Shown: positions 46,777-57,231, numbered from the stretch's first letter. The stretch is 64,000 nt of DNA from Sialis fuliginosa (GCA_961205875.1 OY540815.1:7812001-7876000); one strand, 5' to 3'. Notes: generated by a model not told the origin, from the letters alone. Made by a program: numbers and translations.

Positions 46777-49700
46777 ATGAACTCTTTGGTAAGTGTATTA
46801 ATTAATAATCTAATTAATTTTTTTTTAAATCGTGATCATTTTTTTTGTGTGCCGGATTCATTGCCAATATTCGAAAATACATATTTTGGTTAATTGTATC
46901 GTTTTTAATAATTGGTGTTACTGTAGCAGTTATTTGTTTATTTGTTATTATATATTATAGACTTTGGTACTTGAACTTAAGTTGAAAGAAAATTAAAAAA
47001 AAGTTTTTAAACGAAATGCGAAATGAACATTGACAGTGAAATACATAAATAATTTTGTTGTTTTTGTTATGCTTTTAAAATATTGTAAAATATGTATATT
47101 TTTAATGTTATTGTTAATCTTCAATTATTTAATCATTGATAACTCTGATTTAAGCAAAAAAAAAATAGAAAAAAAATCATCGTCTTATAATTAACTAGAG
47201 TGTCTTGGATTGAGTACTTCAGAAAAAAAAGTTACTAATCGGTTTCATTCATCTTTACGAAAATTAACATTATTTACTTTAAAGTTTAAACAAAAAATCA
47301 GAACCATTAAATTTATTTATTTTTAATTTGACCAAGTAACCATGAATATTTTAATTTATAATATTTGATTGTTTCAGATCATAGCATCGTGCCTTTTGGC
47401 GGTCGTGGCTGCCAGCCATTACGAGCCCCACTACCCCATCCACATCCCAGTGATCGGACCCCATGGCGTTCCACTAGAACCCGTAGAAGTCGTCCACGCT
47501 AGACAACAACATCTTGCCGCTCACGCTGCCGCTAAATCTCACCACGGTTACGCCGCTCCAGTTTACCAACACGGAGGTTATGAATCTACAGTAGCCCATG
47601 GAGGTTATGCGGCTGCTGCCCCAGCCTACGGAGGTTACTCTGGACACTACGGATACGCTCACCATGTCCCAGTGATTGGGCATAACGGTGTACCTCTGGA
47701 CACACCTGAAGTTGCTGCCGCTAAGGCTGAACATTTTGCCGCACATGCTAAAGCTTTGGCCGCCGCTTCTCATGGTCATGGTGTAAGTTATGAATTGAAT
47801 TTTATCATCTTTTAATGCAGTGGTTTCCAAACTTTATGCCTTTAAAAATCTAATCTTGCCCCCCTCCCCCTCCTTTTTTATAAAATAAAAAAGAAACGTT
47901 TTGAAAAGGTAATACATTGATAGATGAATGTGCTTGTTTATTAGCACAAACTTCATTAAATCTAAGTGTCATTGAGGAGAGTGCCAATCGTATATCTTTT
48001 TCTATTACTAAACGGTCTCGATATTTGGATTTCATTCAACCAAAATTAAACTAGAGTTTCACTCTGAAATTTTTGTTTTATCAGTTTTTCATTTTCTATA
48101 GTTGTCAGTCTAAAACTACACAGTAACGTACATTTCAGGAACATATAATATATAAAAATATAATGTTATGTTATAAAAGTTTATTTATATATTTTTTATT
48201 TATAATTATATCTAAATGTTATATTATTAAAATTACACTTCTGTTAAACTTTTCGCGTCTTCCTTTGCACTAGTCCGCGCATCCCAGTTTGGAAATCGCT
48301 GTTTTATTGCATATTATCAAAATAACTAGACTGCCCACAATTTCCCCAGGGTTCGTATTTTGACAAGTTTTATATTCGCTGAAAACCAATTTTTTTACAT
48401 TCCGTACCTATTGAATTTATTAAAAAATATCTTCTCGCGATTAATTTGTTTTGATATCAAAATATTTATTGTATTTTTTCTTAACACAATACTATTTTTT
48501 CTTATTTATAATTTTATTAGAAAATATTGTCACAATTGTAAATTATCTCTAATACGAACCTGTTCTAATTTAATATTCATATATCCATTTTAGATTCTTA
48601 GGCTTTCTAAAAGATAGATAGACAAAAGTTCTAAAAACTATCAAAATTGTATACATTGTCTAAACAACAGCTTATTTATAATATCGCATTATAACGTAGT
48701 GGCACCAGTCTTGAATATGACCCCAGTAATGGCTATTTTTAAATTAAATGTACTGAACTAGAAATATTTGTTGATTTTGATTATTACCATTTCTGAAAAT
48801 TAATCAATATACATTTAAAAGTCTTACAGCGTGATTTGATGACAATCGTTCAAAAGGTGGATTTTAAACTAATTATTAATATAATTTATTTATTATATTA
48901 TAAATTTGACGATTTTTTCTTTTGTATCTTTTGTGTCGTAGTACCTAATTATCATTTTATAATCATTAGCAAGTGCCCATCACTGCGTGCTCATTACTGG
49001 TTTTACCTTTGCCATTACTGGAGAAAAAACATGAACAAAATAAAAGGTTATGATTTAAAAAAAAAAAACAAACTATATTTGCGAACTTAACAATTAAATT
49101 GATTAAATAAAGAGTTACTTGTTTTATTAGTAACATTAGTTCATGAGAAATACAAAAAACAATCCCATTAATCCAAAAAACGAAAACTTGCTCTTATAGA
49201 GGCCATAACTGGTGCTTTTAACTATATGTTTATAAAAGTAAATTTAACTCTCCAAAAGTAAAGTTTAACTTTTATGTCCACAATAGTTAATACAAACACA
49301 TTTGTAAACACACGTGCGCAGCTCTGAGTTTTGCAGATTTAGAACACGCGTACGTAGTAACTGCTATGTCTGAAATCAGTCTTCTGTGATTTAAACATGT
49401 ATGCTAATTATCAACTTTGTTATATATGTTAAATCACTTCGTGCAAATGAGAATTTAATTCTACGTGTGTGTGATATGGATTTTTATGTGTTAATGCGAT
49501 TAATTAAATGTATAATATGTAAATAGGTTTAGTATTATAGTACTGAAGAGAAATCCCAGTCAAACAATTGAGTAACATATTTTTATTTGTATTTTACGGG
49601 GAAAAGAATTCAATTATTAGGTATTAAAAGTAACTTAAAACATTTATTATTAATTTATCAGCCACACACAAAAAAAATGTGCGATACCAAAAAAGCATAG

Positions 49701-50462
49701 TCGAAATCCAAATTTTTGGAATTTTTTGCTTGCCAGTTTTTTTTATTTGAACTTGATTTTTGGGTTTAGGTTGAATTTTTCCAAGTTGGCTAAACCCAAA
49801 ATTCAAGCATAAATAAAAAAAAACTGGTAAGCAAAAATTCTGAAAATTTGAATGACCAATATTACAATGCTATAAATGTCGCTTTTTTGGTATTACACTC
49901 TTTTTTTGTGCGGCTGTGTTATTTTATAATTCAAAATTCATCATTCGAAGCTTAAAGGAAATAGTTTTCCTGTCTTATGTTAGATTCATTATATTTTAAT
50001 TTTCAGTATCAAGGATACGGTGAACATTACCGCCGTCGTCGTTCAATCCACGGCATCGCCACAAGCTACAGCAACTTGTACGCCCCAGTCGGCCACCAAG
50101 TTCCCGTCCACGTTTCCCACCACATCCCAGTGATCGGTCACGGTGGAGTACCACTCGACACCCCTGAAGTCGCCGCAGCTAAAGCAGCTCATTTCGCAGC
50201 ACACCACGCCGCTTCTGCCCACGTAGAGCATTACGCCCCTGAGCACCACGCCGTCTCTGCTCATGTAGGACACGTAGAACATTATGCTCCTGAATACCAC
50301 CACCACGTCCAACACTACCCGGTCCTCGGACACGACGGCCAACCATTAGAAACACCTGAGGTTGTTGCCCTCAAACACGCCCATTTCGCCGCACATGCTG
50401 AAGCAAACGCCCGCAACTTGGCACATGCTGGACATCATGACGCTTACCACCATCATTACTAA
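46777..50462 (+). CDS. Cuticular protein with four 18-residue-type motifs and a tetra-Arg site (gene B)
   Basis: Three exons, all junctions phase 0: 46,777-46,788 (MNSL, donor GTAAGT), 47,378-47,782 (acceptor TTTCAG, donor GTAAGT) and 50,007-50,462 (acceptor TTTTCAG, stop TAA). The product has 290 residues. Signal peptide about 1-16 (…LLAVVAA). Motifs lie at about 28-56 (PVIGPHGVPLEPVEVVHAR), 102-130 (PVIGHNGVPLDTPEVAAAK), 180-206 (PVIGHGGVPLDTPEVAAAK) and 244-272 (PVLGHDGQPLETPEVVALK), each followed by an FAAHA/LAAHA helix-like run. Linkers are His/Tyr/Ala-rich. Exon 3 opens with GEHYRRRRS (Arg 148-151), a furin-type R-x-x-R sequence unusual in a structural cuticle protein, so the secreted chain might be cut into two two-motif halves (inference). 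Motif 4 is closest to motif 2 of gene A. Role: secreted structural cuticle protein. Confidence 0.9.
47818..48301. mobile_element. Non-autonomous hAT element in intron 2 of gene B
   Basis: The ends CAGTGGTTTCCAAACTTT and CAGTTTGGAAATCGCTG are inverted hAT termini. TTTTAATG (47,810-47,817) and TTTTATTG (48,302-48,309) form an 8-bp TSD with one mismatch. It lies only 35 bp downstream of the exon 2 donor site. 484 bp, no transposase. Confidence 0.85.
48692..49221. mobile_element. MITE of the 'ggcaccagt' family, copy 5, in intron 2 of gene B
   Basis: The left end 'agtggcaccagtcttgaata' and right end 'ggccataactggtgctttta' are inverted. The interior shares 'catcactgcgtgctcattac' and 'caatcgttcaaaaggtggat' with sister copies. 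The open frame at 48,836-49,090 is inside it and is not a gene. Confidence 0.8.
49659..49918. mobile_element. Fold-back MITE in intron 2 of gene B
   Basis: 'cagccacacacaaaaaaaat' at the left and 'tctttttttgtgcggctgtg' at the right are inverted, with 'gataccaaaaaagc'/'gcttttttggtatt' and central 'gggtttaggt'/'ctaaaccc' blocks continuing the fold. It ends about 88 bp before the exon 3 acceptor. Confidence 0.75.
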
Positions 50463-50522
50463 GGATATTCGAATTTTGTATTATGTATTTTATAAATTGC
50501 AAAAATAATAAAAATATTGTTA

Positions 50523-50528
50523 AATAAA
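50523..50528 (+). terminator. Polyadenylation signal of gene B
   Basis: AATAAA lies about 60 bp after the stop codon, followed by a T-rich tract. Confidence 0.7.
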
Positions 50529-50779
50529 ATGTTTATATTTTTTTTTATTCTTTACCTCTAACTTTAATACTGGAAGTTATTAGCAGCATTCTACCTATTG
50601 TAAAATATCTTAATTAATATATGAATATTTTATCTTAAATACACCCGTAAAACAAATAAAACATGATTTAAATAAGGTTAATAATAACAGTTCGACTTGA
50701 ATCAATCAGATATATTTTAGTATGTACATATATGTATAAAATATAAACAGTCTAAAGTTTTCATTTTATTAAGATAAAA

Positions 50780-51130
50780 ATGAAATCTACTTCAAAAAAA
50801 CCTTAAAAATACTAAAAAGTGCATAAAAAAACAGTTTTTGAAGTCGTTTATCTTTTCTTCTTTCTTAAAATGTATTTTATTGATTTGGCGCAGATTTCAA
50901 AAACTGTAAGATTTAATTATTATATACTTTACAGTATTTTTAGGGTTTTTTGAAGTCGGTTTTATTTTTTCTTAAAAAGTTTTTTTCCCTTTTGAATAAC
51001 ATATCTTTGAAGTCCATCGTCAGATTCTCATAAAATTTATATGAGACCAACTTGGGAGTACACTTTTTTAAACAAACAAAAAATCGTCCAAATCAGTGCA
51101 TATTTGACGAAGATATTCCTGAACATACAT
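50780..51130 (+). repeat. Lepidopteran 'aaaaccgactt' repeat, copy 2
   Basis: It shares 'aaaaaacagtttttgaagtc', 'aacatatctttgaagtccat' and 'aaatcagtgcatatttgacg' with 3,833-4,130 and 60,035-60,830. Confidence 0.6.
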
Positions 51131-51133
51131 AAA

Positions 51134-51260
51134 AGATGCACAGTCAAGGAATTGACGTGAATACGTTCCAAATCCAAGCTCGCGTCATTTATGACAGTGG
51201 TGTTAGATAAAACACAGACTTACGATGTGCTTGCGCCGTCGTTGACCAAGCCGCTGATTT
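51134..51260 (+). repeat. 'cacagtc...gaattgacgtgaatacg' dispersed repeat, copy 1 (partial)
   Basis: 'gcacagtcaaggaattgacg' and 'ataaaacacagactta' parallel 57,813-57,924 and 62,658-62,770. Diverged. Confidence 0.5.
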
Positions 51261-51539
51261 TCGCATTTTGACGTGCTCTGTACTTCCTGACCCTTTCTGG
51301 TAATGGTATATTTTGCTACAGAGACGATCTTTTCAATGCTGTGCGTCTTTTTTATATTTCATATTGGCTTTTGTTCGTGTTTTAGCCGACAATATGATTT
51401 ATTTATTTTATTTTTATTATTTTATGAAGTTTTTCACTCACTAAAACTGTTCAAATTTTTTTATTTGTACTTGTACCTCGTAGATTTAATCAAGATCTAT
51501 AACTTGAGATCAAAACCAGCCTGATAGCTGCTCTGAGTG

Positions 51540-51810
51540 TCGAGCAATATTGATTATAAATTTACACTAGCGCGCAAAATGATTGCTGCACGTTTAGCCG
51601 TCCTTCGCTCGTACCGCATTTCCGCGAGGGTGGTCCATGGGTACAGACGAATACGCCGGTTAAAATGATACCAAAATCATCCCAGTCGAACTTTTAATTT
51701 CTGAGTTATTCAATGGTTTTAAATCACCCTGAAAACGTTACATCAAGTTTCTGAAATATCCCCCCCAGTATTTGGCTGGCATGAAACACTATATAGAGGT
51801 TATTCATGTC
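51540..51810 (+). repeat. Dispersed repeat shared with 63,030-63,140
   Basis: 'ttacactagcgcgcaaaatg', 'catcaagtttctgaaatatc' and 'gaaacactatatagaggtta' match 'ttctctagcgcgtaaactga', 'catcaaatttctgaaatgcc' and 'taaaacattagacgttattc' near 63,040-63,130. A GC-richer stretch ('gtaccgcatttccgcgaggg') sits inside. Confidence 0.55.
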
Positions 51811-52738
51811 AAAAATATATAATGCCGGATTGACAACCTTCCCCCTTTTTGTAGTCTGTTAAAAACACATTTGACTTTTCCATATGCAAACTGCCTACAT
51901 TTTAAAGTGAAAATTTCATACGTTGATATTTAGATTTACATTACTTTTGACACAGATGTGTAACACAATACAAATCAAAGTTTAACTATACCTAAAAGGT
52001 TTTCGGAATCATTGGATACTCTTCATTAGTCGGTCAATATCTACCGATTTCCCCTTGGACACTTCAGAGTGTGAACTACCAATAAATTGTCACGATCCCC
52101 TTGTTTCAGCACCTTGCACCTCTTCAATCTGAATAGTAATTAGGCGGAACGGAAGACTTCTGAATAAATACAGCTGTATTAACTCTTACCTACTTACCTA
52201 TATGCGTTGAATATGCATCAGATAGTTCATATGTTATTATTATGTAATATAGTATCATTTTTGTTGGGTGATTCATAAAGTCTTTAAAGGCAATTTGTTT
52301 TTGAAATTAGAAAAATTTTATTTTCGAAAACTATAAATGTTTGGTCAGGTTGAAAGTTACATAAAATGTGACTTACAAAAAAATCGGCCAAATCTATGCA
52401 AAGTTTGATTTTGCATGCTTATCCGACTATAGCCTTTATGTAGATTTTGAAATGGCAACATAATAAAGGATTCGTGATGATTTATACAGTTTTAAAATAA
52501 ATTATTTGAATATACTCCTGTGTTGATATAAATATGTGATTGTGAAAGTTCGTCTCTTTCTTTGGAAATACGTTTGTGTGATTTATAGTTGAAAAGTACT
52601 ATGTAGTCAAATTATTTAAAGCTACATTTCTATTTAAAAAAATGTATAAATAAAACGAAGATGTTGATTTAATTAAATAAACATGTTCTGAAAGGTAGTT
52701 TTGCTTGATATTTTTTTTGCATTTATTTTCATATACAG
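51811..52738. other. AT-rich intergenic (or intron) sequence
   Basis: No repeat partner or ORF recognised. If the exon candidate at 52,739 is real, this is intronic, ending in a good polypyrimidine tract. Confidence 0.4.
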
Positions 52739-52849
52739 CCAGTTATTAACGTCAGTATGCCACTACCAGACATGGATGACTGGGACGATCGGGAAGTGCC
52801 CTGGAGCAATAAGGGCAGGAAACAGTCACGAAGCCCATTTCATCCACGG
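52739..52849 (+). CDS. Candidate orphan internal exon, 37 codons, phase 0/0
   Basis: A 111-bp segment is open in one frame and flanked by splice signals: polypyrimidine tract and ATACAG before 52,739, and CGG|GTAACG after 52,849. It encodes PVINVSMPLPDMDDWDDREV and then PWSNKGRKQSRSPFHPR, a balanced, charged, Trp-containing peptide unlike the Lys/Ile/Asn-rich chance frames around it. GC is about 52 percent (58 of 111). An internal ATG at 52,757 could also make it a first coding exon. I do not recognise the protein. If real, the rest of the gene lies outside the window or in exons I could not see. Alternatives are a conserved noncoding element or a retrocopy scrap. Confidence 0.45.
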
Positions 52850-53022
52850 GTAACGTCCTAAGAACAGACAATAGGTTCTTATTTCTATCTTAGTCTATAC
52901 AGTCGTTGTCGAATTGCTCTCATTTTGCTTGATATACACGCGGACGAAGACGCGGGAAAAGTCTTGTTAATAATATTATACTAGGCTTAAATGCTTACAT
53001 CCTACAAAATAATATACATACA

Positions 53023-53586
53023 TAAGGTACTGGCACCAGTTATGGCCACTAGAAGAGTAAGGTTTACTGTTTTTGTGATTGACGAGCTTCTTTTTTGTAA
53101 TTCTCACGAACTCATCTTACTAATAAAACAAAGAACTCTTTATTTAATCAATTTAATTACCCCAAAGTCATGTTTGTTTGTGTTTATGTTTTTTCTCCAG
53201 CAATGGATAAAGTAAAACCAGTAATGAGCACGCAGTGATGGACACTTGCATTAGCAAGTGTCCATTATTTTGTAATCATTAGATTACAAAATGATAAGTA
53301 CTACGATACAAAAGATATAAAAGAAAGAATCGTCAAATTTGAAACAATGTAAAGAAGTTTTTATGATAATATAATAATTAATAAATAAATTATACTAATA
53401 ATTGGTTTAAATGTCCACCATTTTGACATCTATTGGCCGATTGTCATCAAATAATGCTGTAAGTGTGTATAGATTAATATTCAGAAATGGTAGTAATCAA
53501 ATATCAACAAATTTTTCTAATTCAGTACATTTCATTTAAAAATAGGCATTACTAGGGTCATATCCAAAATTGGTGCCAGTACCTTA
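53023..53586. mobile_element. MITE of the 'ggtactggcaccagt' family, copy 6
   Basis: A complete copy: left TIR 'taaggtactggcaccagtta', right TIR 'attggtgccagtacctta'. An internal double hairpin at 53,238-53,292 has replaced the usual 'gacacttgctaatgattaca' junction by an inverted duplication. Non-coding; the frame at 52,991-53,215 overlaps it by chance. Confidence 0.88.
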
Positions 53587-54142
53587 TATGAAAATTCAGT
53601 TTTAGAAACATAATAAAAAAGAATGTTTTTATTGAACCTATGTGAAGTGTTTTAATACGTATAACGTAACGTCGACTGATATTCGATGCAATGATATGGT
53701 TTCATTAACAGAACTGTTATTGTTTTGTTAATTAATCACAGCGTTTTGCAATTTGCTTTTGCGCTGTAGTAATTTTCCAACTATATATTTGCAAAATAAA
53801 AAAATAAATGTGCATTATTAATTTTTAATTGCTGCAAAATTTACGTGTTCGTGGATATTGTAAATGTTGAGTAATTTAATTAATTAAATTGCATGTATTA
53901 AATTGCAAAACTGAATCTAGTTAATAATACAGTTTTAACTAGATAGACAATATTACTATTAATTATCTTACTATGGCTCAGCATGCAATTTTTGTTTTAT
54001 AGTTTACATTAGTTTAAGAAGAAGTGTATACATTTAATTTTTATTTTTTTAACGCCAATTTGAGCTAAAGAAATAAACAACAACTATATTTAGTTCAGAG
54101 AATTAAAAATTATAGAGTCAAAATTGTATAGTACTTATAAGG

Positions 54143-54555
54143 AGACCACCAGACCCTTATCGCACCAATTTGCTTTAAAAAAAAATAGGGTTGTAATAAC
54201 ACGCCAAGCCGTTTGATGGAAAACTCATAAACAAACGAGAAAAAAATTTATGAAATTCCTCTCTAAATTCGCTTAAACATATGTACCTATCAAAAAAAAA
54301 AATCGATCGCACATAGGATCGAACCCGGCCATTCACAGTTGTCAGCCCGTAGCGCTAACGACCGAGCCACCGCTAGTGTTACATTTGACTTCAACTGGAT
54401 AGCGAATTTACAGAGGTATTTCATAATTTTTTTCTCGTTTGTTTATAAGTTTTTCGTCAAATGGCTTGTTGCGTAAGTTTGTCTATGCCACTACTACAAC
54501 CTTAATTTTTTTAAAGCAAAATGGTGCGGCAAGGCATTGTGGTCCCATTGTTAGT
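54143..54555. mobile_element. Fold-back element with tRNA-like core
   Basis: Arms of about 135-150 bp (54,143-54,277 and 54,402-54,555) are inverted copies: 'ataaacaaacgagaaaaaaa' against 'tttttttctcgtttgtttat', and 'accaatttgctttaaaaaaa' against 'ttttttaaagcaaaatggtg'. The roughly 125-bp centre holds a tRNA-like segment on the minus strand. No coding potential. Confidence 0.8.
54305..54376 (-). tRNA. tRNA-like pseudogene (Val-GAC-like?) in fold-back centre
   Basis: The minus strand reads 'gcggtggctcggtcgttagc' (A-box-like TGGCTCGGTCGTTAGCGC), an anticodon-arm region 'acgggctgacaactgtg' that could present GAC, and the B-box 'ggccgggttcgatcc'. Stem pairing in the acceptor, D and T arms is poor. 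It is therefore a SINE-head or pseudo-tRNA and not a working tRNA gene. Confidence 0.5.
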
Positions 54556-54884
54556 GCAGTGAGTATGATAATTTTATGTTGCAGATTTTTCTCAATACTT
54601 TCAGAGATGACGATTTTTTTAAATTTGTTAAAATAAAATTTTAATAACAACAAATAAAAATATTTAACATACTTAAATGCCTTAAATTATCATTTTTCAT
54701 TTGATACACCACTCGCCGGGATTGAATAAAAAATTGTGGTAACTCATCAGCCGGCCTTAAAAAGCGCCAAAAACTTAAAATTTTAACTTTATAAATCAGG
54801 TCTATTTTTAGTCTACCATTACCATTAGCTATATTTATGCTAAATCTTACTTTTTTAGATCCAACAGTGGCAGATAGACCTACC

Positions 54885-55030
54885 CAGGTCAAAAAATTAT
54901 ATAGAATTATATATAAATTTATTATATATAATTCTATCGGAAATTTGGCCCGATAAGATTATATAGAAATATATATTTTTATATATAAATATATATTATA
55001 TAATATATAATCATATACAATTGTATATAT
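54885..55030. repeat. AT-rich palindromic cluster
   Basis: Contains 'atagaattatatata'/'tatatataattctat' and further (TA)-rich inverted words. Probably simple-sequence DNA. Confidence 0.6.
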
Positions 55031-55689
55031 ATGCAATTATATATGGTAAAAGAAAATTTAAATACAGATGTATATTTTTCGATTTCGGTACGAAACACGG
55101 AAATTATATATTGATCTTATTTAATGGCTTTTACTAACTTTCTTATAACATAAACAATTTGCACTACTTTAATTAAAAGTGCAACCAGTTGTTTATAGTT
55201 AATAATAGCTTATTATTAAATATAATTACGGACAGAATAACAACAATAAATATAGTTACTAAGAACGTTTAATATGCTATATAAATTATTATAAAAATAT
55301 ATGCGTCGCGCGCCGTCCCTGATGTCTAAAAATAAAAATATAAAAATTTATAAAATATGAAAACCTAAGTAGATAATAGAATTTTTTTGTGGGAAAAAAT
55401 AATGGAAAAGGAAATTGCACCTGGATGCGGTCAGAAAACTTTAATCTTCATAAAAATTACGATAAAGCGTACGTAAGCCCTTCCTATTTTAAAAATACTC
55501 GTTCTGGAAATAATAATGTAACATTACATGAATTAAATGGTTTCAATTATAGATATAGTTGTGGATTCTTATTAAAAAATGTTGATACTATTATACAAAA
55601 GATATAGGTAAATGCCCTATATAAAATTAACGTATTATTTATTATGAAGTTAATTTATTTAAAAATTGCCATTTATAAAATTATATCTT

Positions 55690-55990
55690 AAAACTTTCTG
55701 CAAAAATACATGTGGAACAAACTTGAACAGTTTATTCAGGAAAATATTTTAAGTAAAAAAATTTATATCCGGAAATTCTGCGTGAAGGAATTACAGACTT
55801 CAAAAATTTGACCCAAAATGAGTTTTTATTTAATATCTGGAGAATCTATTGTAAAAGAGTAATGCAATTTGATTATCGGTTTAGTATTAATAAGTGCTTT
55901 CGATTTCCAGTATCAACCAATAATTATTTAGACCAAGGGTGTATGGGGCCAATGGGCTTTTCGAATTTAATCTAGTATTTTCATGTAATT
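55690..55990. mobile_element. Tc1/mariner-like non-autonomous fragment, third copy
   Basis: 'gtggaacaaacttgaacagt', 'ttatttaatatctggagaat', 'ggtttagtattaataagtgc' and 'ccagtatcaaccaataatta' match 16,030-16,895 (inverted) and 39,820-40,140. Confidence 0.6.
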
Positions 55991-56173
55991 AAATTTTTTC
56001 TCAGGTTTGACACTTTTATAAGATTATATGACACAAAATAGACAAAAATATATTGTGGTAATATATGTATGTATAATAGGATTAACCGTTTATGAGAAAT
56101 ACGGTAGTAAAGATAGTACTGTAGAATTGACTTAATACGGATTCTTCAAATTACACAAAATAAACGTAGCTAT

Positions 56174-56369
56174 ATTGTATAAACATTTGATTGTTGGATT
56201 GTATATCGCGTTGCATTATATTGTCACTTAACGTTTCGACCAACATCTCGTGGTCTTCTTCAGAAGTGAAGTGTTGAGTACAGTGAAGACCACGAGATGT
56301 TGGTCGAAACGTCAAGTGACAATATAGTGCAACGCGGTATACAACCCAACAATCAAATGTTTATACAAT
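56174..56369. mobile_element. Fold-back of two 85-bp arms with hammerhead-like core (Penelope-like terminus?)
   Basis: Arms 56,174-56,258 and 56,285-56,369 are inverted copies around a 26-bp spacer. On the minus strand of the left arm, stem I CACTT (56,268-56,264) precedes CTGAAGA (56,263-56,257), then A, stem II GACCA/TGGTC with an 8-nt loop, GAAA (56,237-56,234), CGTT and AAGTG, which pairs with CACTT. ACGU can form a dimer-type stem III. The right arm has GTGAAGA, losing the first C of the core. An extra A between CUGAAGA and stem II is non-canonical. Confidence 0.55.
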
Positions 56370-57231
56370 TGAATAACCGCGAAAGTCTACGTTCAAAAAT
56401 ACGTACCTATATTCTTGTTCTAGGATTAAAAATATAAAAAAAAGTTTATGTATTCAAATATTCCTATACCGAATACTTTTCCTGGAACATAACTTTTTCA
56501 TCCATAATGACAGTATATGTAATATACTTGTACATATACCTATTATATACGTTCATATTATTTTAGGTACAAAACACTAGCGGGAGAAGAGTTTTGTAAT
56601 TAAATCTACTTATAGAACAACTTGAAGTTCTTGTGAAGTACTTGAACCTACTTACACGACCCACGTGCCTAATGTTTGTACATCTATGTTCATTTTCCTT
56701 ATGTACTTATATTATTACATTCGTGGGTTTAAAATCATTTCCATGTATATTATCTTTGTATTAACCTGGATTAAAAAATTAGGAAAAATTGCCATAAATA
56801 TGTTATGTAAGTAACTGAAGGACAACTCGATAATATGAGGGATATTATATCGATTTTTTTATAAATTTATCAATTAAAATACTCGTATATTGAAAGAAAT
56901 TTTACTATGTTGTTGTATGCCAATGTATGGTAATATTTTAAATATTATTATATAAATAATATAATAATAAAATAGAACTAGCATTTAATGGTTTATATGC
57001 ATGCCTAATTGAAAATTTATTAAAATAGTGCTATACTTTGTTATAAAATGGATCCTACTGCATTTTGGAAAGTCGTTCACAATAAGACTTCTGCGGTAAT
57101 CTTGAAGCTTTGTAATTTTCAATGCACCTTTTTCAAATAAAAACCACACACATCCAGAAAATCAAGAATCTTAAATATTTCTTTGAAATCAATGAGTTAT
57201 TTCCTTTAGCTTTTCCACGTTACAAAGTTTA

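Noticed and set aside
50043-50342. 99-codon minus-strand frame over exon 3 of gene B
   Set aside because: Antisense shadow of the repetitive exon; Val/Cys-rich composition is the complement of His/Ala codons.
55389-55607. 72-codon frame (GKNNGKGNCTWMRSENFNLH...) considered as a FLYWCH zinc-finger remnant
   Set aside because: Only a vague resemblance (a GNNNVTLHELNGF block); the Cys/His ligands are not in place, and composition fits AT-rich chance coding.
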